A stretch of 64,000 nt of DNA from Nocardia salmonicida NBRC 13393 (GTDB lineage Bacteria > Actinomycetota > Actinomycetes > Mycobacteriales > Mycobacteriaceae). The notes under the pieces were generated by a model. The model searched no databases. It was given only the letters and a program-made list of their open reading frames with translations, and had not been told where the DNA came from. Of this stretch, positions 41,384-51,955 are shown one piece after another. Location of the stretch: positions 1 through 64,000 of the forward strand of contig NZ_BDBR01000001.1 of assembly GCF_001613085.1 (NCBI RefSeq). The letters run 5' to 3'. Each line of letters opens with the position of its first letter. Position 1 is the stretch's first letter. Both the position numbers and the translations under genes were made by a program.

Positions 41384-42118
41384 TCACTTCAGGTGCCGGT
41401 TGAAGAACCGGTTCGCCTCCTCGCCGGCGTGCTGCGGGACGCCGGTGTGCCCGCCCATATTGGCGTGCAGCGTCTTCTCCTCGGAGCCGAAGGCGTCGAA
41501 CAGATCCAGGGCCATTCGCCGGTCGTTTCCTTCGTCGTCCCATTGCAGCAGGACGTGCAGCGGAATGGTGACCTGCCGGGCCTCCTCGAGGATGGCGCGG
41601 GGCACGAAACTACCGGCGAACAGAACGGCAGCCGCGATGCGCGGCTCGACCACCGCCAGCCGAGTGCCGATGGAGATCACCCCGCCCGAGTAGCCGACCG
41701 GGCCGCCGATCTCGGGCAGCGAGAGAAGGGCGTCCAGGGTGGACCGCCATTCCGGCACCGCCTTTTCGACTAGCGGCAGGACGAGCCGGTCGACGATCTC
41801 GTCGTCGACCGGCTCACCGGCCGCCACCGCCCGTTGCAGGTCTATGCGGGCCTGATCGGCGGCGGCCGAACGTGGCCGGTCACCGCTGCCGGGGAGCTCG
41901 ATGGTGGCCACGGCGTAGCCCTCCGCCACGGAGTGCCGGGCCCGGGCCAGCAGTCGCGGGTATGCCGTGCCCAGTCCGAGGGGAGGGGGACTGACCAGGA
42001 TCAGCGGCATCGGTGTTGATGCGGATCCCGGCGTCCACAGGATTCCTGGGATCTCGCCGAGGGTGAATTCGCGCTCGAGGATGTCGTCGTCGAGACGCTG
42101 TTCGGTAGTGAATTGCAT
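41384..42118 (-). CDS. Alpha/beta hydrolase (dienelactone-hydrolase-like)
   Basis: A 244-aa single-domain alpha/beta hydrolase: LILVSPPPLGLGTAYPRLLA at the oxyanion strand, a GYSGGVISIGTRLA elbow with Ser as nucleophile, LLQWDDEGND for the acid and GGHTGVPQHAGEEANRFFNR with the catalytic His. The ATG at 42118 has AAAGG upstream. Similar proteins are common beside regulators in Nocardia. The substrate is unknown. Confidence 0.82.
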   Translation of the reverse strand: MQFTTEQRLDDDILEREFTLGEIPGILWTPGSASTPMPLILVSPPPLGLGTAYPRLLARARHSVAEGYAVATIELPGSGDRPRSAAADQARIDLQRAVAAGEPVDDEIVDRLVLPLVEKAVPEWRSTLDALLSLPEIGGPVGYSGGVISIGTRLAVVEPRIAAAVLFAGSFVPRAILEEARQVTIPLHVLLQWDDEGNDRRMALDLFDAFGSEEKTLHANMGGHTGVPQHAGEEANRFFNRHLK

Positions 42119-42325
42119 GGTCGTGCCTTTCGGGGAGTGCTGTTGAACGGCGCTCCCGGACGACCTATCGCCCGACCGTGACCCCAAGGGGGAGCACCCA
42201 TGTCGATACTGCGTTCACGGGTACCACCTCCTCGTTCTCCGGCACGGACTCCGGAAAGGTAGCAGTGGTCGCAGTCGTTAGCCAACGGCTTTTTCGATGG
42301 CTCCGAGCCGGACGCACTCGAGTCA

Positions 42326-42363
42326 GCAGATGCGGACGTTCGTGACCGCGCGCCCAGCGGCAT
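42326..42363. repeat. 38-bp direct repeat, copy A
   Basis: Identical over 38 bp to 44347-44384, same orientation, beginning GCAGATGCGGACGTTCGTGA. Together the copies flank the Ddn-membrane fusion gene. Confidence 0.85.
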
Positions 42364-42587
42364 GAGCGGTCACTCCTACTACCGGTTGCCCCGCTTGATC
42401 AGGTGCTTTGCCCCCGCATCGAAACCCGCGGGGCTGAGCCGTTCGAAGCCGAAGGCGTCGGCGAGGACTTTCCTCCTCATATGGCACAGCAACCTCCACC
42501 TCACCTACGGGGTCCGTGGTTTGCCTTACCCGCCCAGCCATAGGCACATAGCGACTCTGTACGAAGTGGTCAGCTAAACGCATGCTC

Positions 42588-42605
42588 ATCGGCAGATGCG
42601 GACGT
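42588..42605. repeat. Partial repeat, copy B
   Basis: ATCGGCAGATGCGGACGT (18 bp), identical to 44343-44360 and sharing GCAGATGCGGACGT with copy A. Confidence 0.7.
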
Positions 42606-42766
42606 CTTGACCTAAAGGGGAGCCATTACAGAGCGTTCGGTCGACGCCGGACGTCCACGCTCATTGGTCTTCCGAGGCGGTGGATCGGTATTGCGGGGCC
42701 GGTTGTGGGAATTCGCGTGACCAAGGGCCCTGGTCGGTCCCCGTACGCAAGAGGTGGAATGGCAGG

Positions 42767-43954
42767 ATGGTTGGTCCCGTGATGTCCGAGAAGCTGAAAA
42801 CCCGCGTCGAGCATGAAGTCGACACGAGGTCCGCCGCTCTCGGCGTCTGGCTGTACCGGCGCACCCACGGTCGCATCACTCGGCCTTGGCGCCGACGCGC
42901 GATCGTGCTCACCACGCGCGGCAGACGCTCCGGACGGCCACGCACCGTACTGGTTCAGGTATTCCAGGACGGCCCGGACCTGTTCGTCGTGGCGGCCAAC
43001 AGCGGGCTGCCGAGGCCGCCTGGCTGGTACTTCAATCTCCGGTCCGAACCGCATGCCGTCGGCGAGCTGGAAGGTCACCGGCTACGAATCCGCGCCGAAC
43101 TGCTCCCCGAGTCGGAGACGACGGACCGGTGGCAGTGGGTGCTGGCGCTTGCTCCTGACTACGAGCGCTACACACGGAGAATGGGCCGTGTACCTCCGAT
43201 CTTTCACCTGGTGACAGAACAACAGGAGACCGAAGAACATCGCACCGTGGGCATTCGGTCGACCGTACGGCGCTTCGCCACGATGCGGAACCTCGCCGCT
43301 GCAGTCGGTGTACTGGCCGGGGTCGGGGGCTTTGTCCACGGCATGGGAGAGGTACTGCAGGGCAGTGGTTCACCCAGTGGTGTCGTCTTCGATTCCTGGA
43401 CTCAGGGCCGCATCGCGACGAACCTCGGAGGGGAGCCCGCAATGACGGTCGTGCCTGACCTGCTCACCACCGGGCTGCTCACCATCGGCGTCTCCGCAGC
43501 TGTCACGTTGTGGGCCACGCTATTTCTCGACCGCAGGTTCGGAGGGACAGGACTGGCGTTCCTGTCGGCGCTGCTGATGCTGGTCGGCGGCGGGTTCGGG
43601 CCACCGGTGCTCGGCCTGCTCGCCGCGCTGGTGGCATCGGGTTCGCACCGCGGCCGTCATCGCAGCCACAGATGGGTGCACAGCTGGCTCGGTCGAGTAC
43701 TCACTGCCATGTGGCCCCCCTTGTTCTGGTTGTGTCTCGCTGATGCGGTGTTCCTGGTCTTCGGATCGGTCGTCGCCGGTGTGGTGTTGAACCTCGACAT
43801 CTCGGCCGCCTTCGTCTACGCCCTCTTCCTCGCCGTCCTCGCCATGCCGGTCACCACCATCGCTGGAATAGCGCACGACATCGTCGTTGGTGATGGTCAG
43901 GCGCGGATTGGGCCCTGGACGCCTGGTGCCGATCGGGTCGAGTCGAGCCGATGA
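42767..43954 (+). CDS. Ddn-like reductase domain fused to a polytopic membrane domain
   Basis: A 395-aa protein. Residues about 20-140 are a deazaflavin-dependent nitroreductase (DUF385) domain: AIVLTTRGRRSGRPRTVLVQ, then GLPRPPGWYFNLRSEPHAVG. After a short linker come about six membrane helices: MRNLAAAVGVLAGVGGFVHG, MTVVPDLLTTGLLTIGVSAA, FLSALLMLVGGGFGPPVLGL and others. These resemble stand-alone bacterial membrane proteins that carry the GEVLQGSGSPSGVVFDSWTQ motif. The two parts are normally separate genes. ATG 42767 has GAGGTGG at 9 bp; ATG 42782 is the alternative. Flanked by 38-bp direct repeats. Confidence 0.78.
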   Translation: MVGPVMSEKLKTRVEHEVDTRSAALGVWLYRRTHGRITRPWRRRAIVLTTRGRRSGRPRTVLVQVFQDGPDLFVVAANSGLPRPPGWYFNLRSEPHAVGELEGHRLRIRAELLPESETTDRWQWVLALAPDYERYTRRMGRVPPIFHLVTEQQETEEHRTVGIRSTVRRFATMRNLAAAVGVLAGVGGFVHGMGEVLQGSGSPSGVVFDSWTQGRIATNLGGEPAMTVVPDLLTTGLLTIGVSAAVTLWATLFLDRRFGGTGLAFLSALLMLVGGGFGPPVLGLLAALVASGSHRGRHRSHRWVHSWLGRVLTAMWPPLFWLCLADAVFLVFGSVVAGVVLNLDISAAFVYALFLAVLAMPVTTIAGIAHDIVVGDGQARIGPWTPGADRVESSR

Positions 43955-44785
43955 GACTGACGGTCTCGAACACGTCGACAGCGCAGGGTGGAGCACCCGG
44001 CTCGGTGGTGACGGATGCTCGGCGATACTCCGCAGCCGCCGTCCGGGTCGGCTGGCCCCAGCTGATTCCCGCTACCCACCGATCGCTGCATCGTCCGCGG
44101 GTCAGTGCAGTCAGGGATGGCCGCGACCACGTTGGAATGACCATGGAAGGGGCGGTCGGAATGAGCCTCCACGAGCCGATCGGGCGACAGCACTCGAACC
44201 GTCAGTCGTCGCGTCCGTCATGAGTCAGCCGGTCATGCCCGCGCCGATCGGGCGGCATGGCCGTGCCGCCCTTGGCCTGGCCCATTCATACCTTGACAGT
44301 GGGCGATGATGTAAACCATGACACGGCAACCGACGCACGGTAATCGGCAGATGCGGACGTTCGTGACCGCGCGCCCAGCGGCATTTCCGTGTATTCGGTT
44401 TACGTGGTGCCGTCGAGCTCGCGAGTAGACGGCAGACAGGCCTCGGCGATTGTCACGGTGATCGTCTGCGGGATAGGGAAATCCAGCTCTCGACCGCTGG
44501 CTCGCGACCGGGCGTGTACGTGCGTCAGGACGACGAGCGGACTGGAATCGGACAGGATTGTCTGTTGGGCCAGTTCGAATCCGTAAGGGAGAGTGTCTGC
44601 CTGCCACAGCACGACAGTCGGCGCGAAGAACGGAGCAAGCGTGGCAAACGACGCTGCGCCGGGTCCACACCGGCTCGCCGCGCGAAGCGCCGGGGTAACG
44701 ACAGTAACCAGTTAGCCGATGGAACAATGAATCCGAAGCCATCTCGTGCAATCGCCCTTGCAGCAATCGCAGTTGAAAGGCTGAG
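43955..44785. other. Gene-poor region with the third repeat copy
   Basis: No convincing gene. A 90-codon frame at 43951 overlaps the previous stop but has noncoding-like composition. Copy C of the repeat is at 44347-44384. TTGACA at about 44296 could be part of a promoter for an unknown transcript. Confidence 0.4.
44347..44384. repeat. 38-bp direct repeat, copy C
   Basis: Exact match to copy A, and extended on its left (44343) to match copy B over 18 bp. Copy C therefore looks composite or ancestral. Confidence 0.85.
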
Positions 44786-45253
44786 ATGTCACACCGGAAA
44801 CTTGCCAAAATCTCCCTTGCCGCGAGCGCGGTAGTAGCCGCCCTCATCGCCACCAGTGCCCCTGCCGCAGCCTCGAATTACATCCCCGTCGAGCTCCCCA
44901 TGACCACCACGGGCGCCTACGGTCTCGGCTGCTCCGGCGACGTCTGGGCAGTAGGCAATGTCTACCCCGACGGCGACGTCCCCGGCACAGTAGACCTCCA
45001 ACTCAAAGGCTGGTTGAAGGTCTTCGGCGTCCCCGCTCCCTGGTGCACGCTGGCCCCCACGGTCCAATGGCGCAACCTCGATACCGGCGCCACCGGCCAA
45101 GCGTCCACCGCCCTCGGCGCCTGGCAACCCTTCTTCTGGTCGGCCCCCGTAGTAGGCAACCTCCGCCTCGTAACCGGCCCCGGCCAAGTCGAATTCACCC
45201 TCACGACCGACCTTCCCCACACCCCGAGCGTCACGAACTTCCGGGTGTACTGA
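44786..45253 (+). CDS. Secreted protein of unknown function
   Basis: A 155-aa protein. KLAKISLAASAVVAALIATS is a classic signal peptide, with cleavage at APAAAS. The mature part (about 125 aa) is beta-rich, has two cysteines (GLGCSGD and APWCTL) and no membrane anchor (YIPVELPMTTTGAYGLGCSG; VQWRNLDTG). GAAAGG precedes the ATG. Similar small secreted proteins are common in Nocardia; the function is unknown to me. Confidence 0.75.
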   Translation: MSHRKLAKISLAASAVVAALIATSAPAAASNYIPVELPMTTTGAYGLGCSGDVWAVGNVYPDGDVPGTVDLQLKGWLKVFGVPAPWCTLAPTVQWRNLDTGATGQASTALGAWQPFFWSAPVVGNLRLVTGPGQVEFTLTTDLPHTPSVTNFRVY

Positions 45254-45347
45254 CACGGACCGCACATACATCCGCCAGGACAAGCGTCGACGGGAGATCT
45301 CGGCGACTATCGCCGCCCTTGCGAACAACGCAATGGCGGCCAGGATG

Positions 45348-46301
45348 CTACGACGGTGGCCTACTCGCGCGCCGAACAGCAACCGCCCGCTCCGATGATC
45401 GCGCCGAAGTGTCTTCTTGCCGGTGGAACGGCCTGTGCCGAGATTGCTGACCGATGATGACGACCGGAACCTTCGCTGCGCCGAGGACCGCTCCGCTGAC
45501 CGACCTGCGGGTGACCCGGGTGAGACCACTGTTGTGGCTGCCGAGGACTATCAACTGTGCTCCGGCGGATTCTTGCATCAATCGGTGTGCCGGCTCGTCA
45601 TGGGCGACGAGCCGAGTGACATCGACGTCGGGAAATTCTTCCGGGTAGCCCGCGAGGCTTTCCGTCAGCAGGCGGTGCGCGGTCTCGGCTATCTCGGTTG
45701 TGCGAGTTCCGGGGTGCGGATCGTTCCACAGTGAGATCGCGACGAGCCCGACGCCGCGGCGAGATGCCTCGCCGATCGCGAACTCGACAGCGCGGTGACT
45801 CGCGGGCGAACCGTCGACGCCGACCAACACCGGCAGGTGTCGTGACTCGGGCGGTTGGGGGCCTGGAATGACGGCCAAGGGGCAGCGCGGTCGGCGGGCC
45901 AGCGCGCCACTGACAGAACCGAGCAGGGTGCGCTCGAATACGCCGAGCCCGCGAGCGCCGACGACCAGAAGCTGGGCGTGGCGTGCGCGGCGGCGCAACG
46001 TCGATATCGGTGACGGGCTGACCAGCGAGGTACGCACCGTCAGCGGATACGGTGCCGTCTCGGCGTGCGCGGCCGCTCTCGCCGCGGCCAACGCTTCTTC
46101 GCCCGCATCGCGGAATCCCTGGTGGTGCAGAGTGAACACGCCCAGATGGTCGCCCAGGTCCCAGCCCGAACTCATCGCGTGGACGGCGTGCAGTGGGGCG
46201 CCGCGCAGCATCGCGGTGCGCGCCGCCCAACGGACCGCGCTCGATGCCGATTCAGAACCGTCGACCCCCACGACGACGGGGCGGGTGGTGGGTGCGGTCA
46301 T
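45348..46301 (-). CDS. Tandem-domain universal stress protein
   Basis: A 317-aa protein with two Usp domains, each with an ATP-binding signature: VVVGVDGSESASSAVRWAAR at the start, and GARGLGVFERTLLGSVSGAL, then VLVGVDGSPASHRAVEFAIG and GSHNSGLTRVTRRSVSGAV. It ends with a basic 30-residue tail. It lies 10 bp behind another Usp gene and is probably co-transcribed. In mycobacteria such proteins belong to the hypoxia (DosR) response. Confidence 0.9.
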   Translation of the reverse strand: MTAPTTRPVVVGVDGSESASSAVRWAARTAMLRGAPLHAVHAMSSGWDLGDHLGVFTLHHQGFRDAGEEALAAARAAAHAETAPYPLTVRTSLVSPSPISTLRRRARHAQLLVVGARGLGVFERTLLGSVSGALARRPRCPLAVIPGPQPPESRHLPVLVGVDGSPASHRAVEFAIGEASRRGVGLVAISLWNDPHPGTRTTEIAETAHRLLTESLAGYPEEFPDVDVTRLVAHDEPAHRLMQESAGAQLIVLGSHNSGLTRVTRRSVSGAVLGAAKVPVVIIGQQSRHRPFHRQEDTSARSSERAVAVRRASRPPS

Positions 46302-46311
46302 GGTGTCGGTC

Positions 46312-47184
46312 TCAATTCCCGGTGGCGGGCCTGGTGATGATGAGCGGGCATTCGGCGCCGTGCAGTACCGCCTGGGCAACAGAGCCCAGAGTCATGCCGG
46401 CGAACCCGCGGCGGCCGTGGCTGCCGACGACGATGAGCTGTGCGGTGGCCGCGGCAGTGAGGATCGCCTTGGCGGGCACCTTCTCCGTGACGACGCGCTC
46501 GACGGAGACGTCGGGGTACTTCTCGGCGTATCCGGCCAAGCTTTCCGACAGCACCGCTTCGGCCTGGGTCTGCATGGTGGTGCGTGATTCGTAGTGATAG
46601 AACTCCGACCAGGTATGGACCGCCACCAGATGTGTGCCCCGCTGGGAGGCCTCGTCGAAGGCGATGGCGATGGCGTCGACACTGCAGGCTGAACCGTCCA
46701 CGCCGACCACTACCGCGCCGGTGTCGGACACCGTTTCCGGGATCACCGCCACCGGGCATTCGGCGTGACGGGCGAGCGAGGTGCTCACCGAGCCGAGCAG
46801 CGTGCGGCGGAATGCGCCCAGCCCACGGCTGCCGACGACAACGAGCCGAGCCGACCTACTGAGGTCGCGCAGCATGGCAACCGCGGAACCGGACACCGCG
46901 GCGGTGGAGATGACGGTCTCGGCGATGGGGGTCGGGATCTTCGCGGCCGCTGCCGCAGCAGCGGCGACGATGGATTCACCGTGAGTGCGTAGCTGTTCGG
47001 CATCGAAGATAGGCCCGACAAGGCCCGGCCCGTAGTCGACCGGGACATCGATGGCATAGGCGATCTGCAGCGGGGCACGGTGGTGCGCGGAGTACTCGGC
47101 AGCCCAGCGTAGGGCGACAAGAGACTGTTGCGAGCCATCGACGCCGACGACGACCGGCTGATTCGGGATCCCAGGAGTGAACAT
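46312..47184 (-). CDS. Tandem-domain universal stress protein
   Basis: A 290-aa two-domain Usp: VVVGVDGSQQSLVALRWAAE, GSRGLGAFRRTLLGSVSTSL, VVVGVDGSACSVDAIAIAFD and GSHGRRGFAGMTLGSVAQAV mark both ATP sites (G-2x-G-9x-G-S/T pattern). AAGGCGA precedes the ATG at 47184. First of a two-gene unit with the next Usp. Divergent from the CHAD gene. No clear DosR box was found in its 200-bp upstream region. Confidence 0.93.
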   Translation of the reverse strand: MFTPGIPNQPVVVGVDGSQQSLVALRWAAEYSAHHRAPLQIAYAIDVPVDYGPGLVGPIFDAEQLRTHGESIVAAAAAAAAKIPTPIAETVISTAAVSGSAVAMLRDLSRSARLVVVGSRGLGAFRRTLLGSVSTSLARHAECPVAVIPETVSDTGAVVVGVDGSACSVDAIAIAFDEASQRGTHLVAVHTWSEFYHYESRTTMQTQAEAVLSESLAGYAEKYPDVSVERVVTEKVPAKAILTAAATAQLIVVGSHGRRGFAGMTLGSVAQAVLHGAECPLIITRPATGN

Positions 47185-47388
47185 GATGTCGCCTTTCTGT
47201 TTTCTCCACTGTGCGCTGGGGTCCTCGGAGCGCAGCAGGGTCGGATGACCCGTGCCGAGAGGCACTAGGTCGTCGGAGAGAGCACCCCGACCGGGGACCT
47301 GCGGGGGCGAATGGCTCTGGGAGGGTGACGGCGTTGGGAGCAGGGTGAAGACAGAACCGTTCACCCACTCGACAAGACAGGTTTTGCG

Positions 47389-48330
47389 ATGAAGACCGAT
47401 ACCCCTCTCGATGTCGACACGTCGGCAGATCCCGCGTCGGTGAGCACATTGCTGGCCGACTACCTACACACCCAGCGCGAGACGATCCTGGATGGTCAGA
47501 TCACTGTCGAGACGCACGACGATCCGGACTCGGTGTCCGACATGGTGATCGCGTCCAGGCGTGCCCGTAGCGCCCTGAGCGCGCACCGGAGAACCGTTCA
47601 CACCGAGCCGGAGGTGCGCAGAGTGATCGAGGAACTGCGCTGGTTCGGCATCACCGTCGGCGCGGCCCACGAGCTTCGAACACAGTCGGCGCGATTGCAC
47701 GCCGCCGTAGATGTGCTGCGTCCGCGCTATGTTCGCGGACCGGTGCCCGCCAGGATCACCGAATACTTCGGGGAGCGAACCAGACTCGCGTGGCTGGCCG
47801 CACGCGACCTGCTCGGCTCGCCCAGATTTCCCGCCATGATCGAGGACCTGATGGCCGAAGAACGGTTGCTGCGCGGCGGCATCGTGATGGGGATCGATGA
47901 CGTCGACAACGCGGTGGTGCTGCGCGCGCTGCTCGATCGGGTCAGATCGCGCAGGCGCGCGGTCGAATCCACGGGGGAGGAAGACGCCCGCGACGCGGCG
48001 GTCCACGCACTACGCAAAGCGATCCGCCGCACGCGCTACTATCTCGAAAGTGTCCACGATCTCGCTCCGTCGCGCACCGCGCAGGCATGCGACGGCCTGC
48101 GTGTTGTGCAGAACCTGCTCGGCGAACACCAGGACGCGGTGGTGGCCAAACATCACCTGATCCAGATCACCAGGGAAGCGGAGAACGCGGGGGAGTCGAC
48201 GTTCACCTACGGACTGTTGTTGCAGCGCGAAATCGACCGGACCACCCGGTATTCGGAGGAACTGCCGTCGGCCTACTGGCGATCGTTGCGCGATGCCAGG
48301 GTGATGGCGGACGTGCACGCGAAAGACTGA
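47389..48330 (+). CDS. CHAD domain protein
   Basis: A 313-aa all-helical CHAD protein, a fold that binds inorganic polyphosphate through basic and His residues. VIASRRARSALSAHRRTV, AAVHALRKAIRRTRYYLESV and LLGEHQDAVVAKHHL are the two repeats' signature helices. No CYTH domain is attached. Its place among stress genes fits a polyphosphate-granule role in dormancy. It ends 6 bp from the convergent devS gene. Confidence 0.88.
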   Translation: MKTDTPLDVDTSADPASVSTLLADYLHTQRETILDGQITVETHDDPDSVSDMVIASRRARSALSAHRRTVHTEPEVRRVIEELRWFGITVGAAHELRTQSARLHAAVDVLRPRYVRGPVPARITEYFGERTRLAWLAARDLLGSPRFPAMIEDLMAEERLLRGGIVMGIDDVDNAVVLRALLDRVRSRRRAVESTGEEDARDAAVHALRKAIRRTRYYLESVHDLAPSRTAQACDGLRVVQNLLGEHQDAVVAKHHLIQITREAENAGESTFTYGLLLQREIDRTTRYSEELPSAYWRSLRDARVMADVHAKD

Positions 48331-48335
48331 AAAGC

Positions 48336-50757
<2,422 letters not shown>

Positions 50758-50782
50758 CGGTGACTCTTTCTCGCGTCGGTGT

Positions 50783-50796
50783 GGGACCTTGCTCCC
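50783..50796. promoter_or_regulatory. DosR-like box before devR
   Basis: GGGACCTTGCTCCC agrees with GGGACTNNAGTCCC at 9 of the 12 defined positions, 26 bp before the devR start. It suggests autoregulation. Confidence 0.55.
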
Positions 50797-50852
50797 ATCA
50801 TCCGCTGCTTCGGCGGCCGATAGATCACTGTATTGCTCGAGCGGCACCACGA

Positions 50853-51380
50853 TCACCGCGTTGCCTTCGGTAGCTCGGGTCGGGTGGCGGCCAGCTTTGT
50901 GGCCCACGCGGTCGCCCGCTCGCGTTCTCCCGGTGTCAGTGGGCCGGTCATGGCGGTGACATGGAAGTCGGCGGGTGCGACGGCGAGCTGGTAGCCCAGG
51001 GCCCGCAGCCGTTTGCCGATGCCTTTCGCCGCCGAACCCGGCAGCCACGGGGGATGAGCGACCTTGGTGCCGAACGCGGCGGCCGAGCACGGTGACGAAA
51101 CGGGCAGGGCGGCGTCGAGCCACTCACGAACGCCGATCTCGGTCTCGATCGGGGCCGTTGTCCGAGTAGCCGCGTCCTGGCGGGTCGTTTCGCGGCTGAG
51201 CCCGAAGGCGTGGGTCGGCCCGCCGACGACGAGCAGATCCACCTGTGATGCTCGGTGATTCACCGCCTCGGCGACCGGGCACAGCTGCACCTCGTAGTCG
51301 GGGCGAAGACCGTCGGCGATGGCCTCGGCCACCGCGGCGGTATTGCCGAACATGGATTCATAGACGATCAGTGCGCGCAT
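50853..51380 (-). CDS. Flavodoxin-like protein
   Basis: A 175-aa flavodoxin-fold protein. [20 protein letters not shown] holds the FMN phosphate loop (S-x-F-G-N-T) and [18 protein letters not shown] the second FMN loop. ATG 51380 has AAAGGGAA ahead; an upstream ATG would overlap this site. It lies between a membrane protein gene and devR in one leftward unit. An electron-transfer role during hypoxia is likely. Confidence 0.88.
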   Translation of the reverse strand: MRALIVYESMFGNTAAVAEAIADGLRPDYEVQLCPVAEAVNHRASQVDLLVVGGPTHAFGLSRETTRQDAATRTTAPIETEIGVREWLDAALPVSSPCSAAAFGTKVAHPPWLPGSAAKGIGKRLRALGYQLAVAPADFHVTAMTGPLTPGERERATAWATKLAATRPELPKATR

Positions 51381-51405
51381 GCCGTTCCCTTTCATCGATG
51401 GGTCT

Positions 51406-51822
51406 TCAGTGGTGACGCGGGGCGTGATGGGTGAGCGGCGGAGCGCCGAGGGTGGCGACAGCGACGGCGAGGATCACGCACACCGGCTGCAGCCAGCTGA
51501 ATTCCTGTAATACCAACAGCTGCAACAGGATCCAGCCGATCAGCGCGCAGGCGGCGACCATCGCCGTCTGCGAGAGGTCGCGGTCTTCGTGGGCGGCGGT
51601 GAGGGCGACGACCGTCATCGGCAGGCCGACGACGAGGGCAAGCATCACCCCGGCCAGGATCGGGCTCTGCCACGGCAGCCGGCTCTCGGCTGTCGGCCCC
51701 AGTGTCAGCGCCCCGGTGATGAGGGCGAGTGACCCTGCGAACGCCCACGTCGCCAGGATGCCGGTGATCAGGCACAGGACGGATCGACGAGGGTCGAACC
51801 GTCGCAGGTAGGTGGACATCAT
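51406..51822 (-). CDS. Four-helix membrane protein
   Basis: A 138-aa protein with four helices (SVLCLITGILATWAFAGSLA; ILAGVMLALVVGLPMTVVAL; MVAACALIGWILLQLLVLQE; PVCVILAVAVATLG). The last residues are His-rich (THHAPRHH). No family was recognised. A near-perfect DosR box lies 59 bp upstream of its start, and it is first of the membrane protein-flavodoxin-devR-devS unit. Confidence 0.7.
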   Translation of the reverse strand: MMSTYLRRFDPRRSVLCLITGILATWAFAGSLALITGALTLGPTAESRLPWQSPILAGVMLALVVGLPMTVVALTAAHEDRDLSQTAMVAACALIGWILLQLLVLQEFSWLQPVCVILAVAVATLGAPPLTHHAPRHH

Positions 51823-51880
51823 GGGTAGAGCCTCGCGCGTTCGGGCCGGTCACCGGCAGGGCCGAAGGTCCCGCGCACCA

Positions 51881-51894
51881 GGGACCCCGGTCCC
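51881..51894. promoter_or_regulatory. DosR-like box, perfect palindrome
   Basis: GGGACCCCGGTCCC is a perfect palindrome matching GGGACYNNRGTCCC. It is 59 bp upstream of the leftward membrane protein start and 62 bp before the rightward SulP gene, so it could serve both. Confidence 0.75.
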
Positions 51895-51955
51895 GATCCG
51901 GTGACGTTCGGCTGTCTCGGAACCGGCTTCGGCGCACAATGCTGGAACAGTGTTG

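Larger units (their letters stand above)
42119..42766. other. Gene-poor region with repeat copies
   Basis: No intact gene. It holds repeat copies at 42326-42363 and 42588-42605. A leftward fragment at about 42370-42480 (KVLADAFGFERLSPAGFDAG) looks like the tail of a lost gene. A 20-codon frame at 42200 with AGGGGGAG ahead of its ATG is too short to call. Confidence 0.45.

Noticed and set aside
43951..44223. 90-codon frame overlapping the end of the Ddn-membrane fusion gene
   Set aside because: The ATGA overlap looked attractive, but the composition is not protein-like and no motif is visible.
47238..47251. GGGTC-N4-GACCC inverted repeat before the Usp pair
   Set aside because: Considered as a DosR box, but the order of half-sites is wrong (GGGTC instead of GGGAC), so it was not called.
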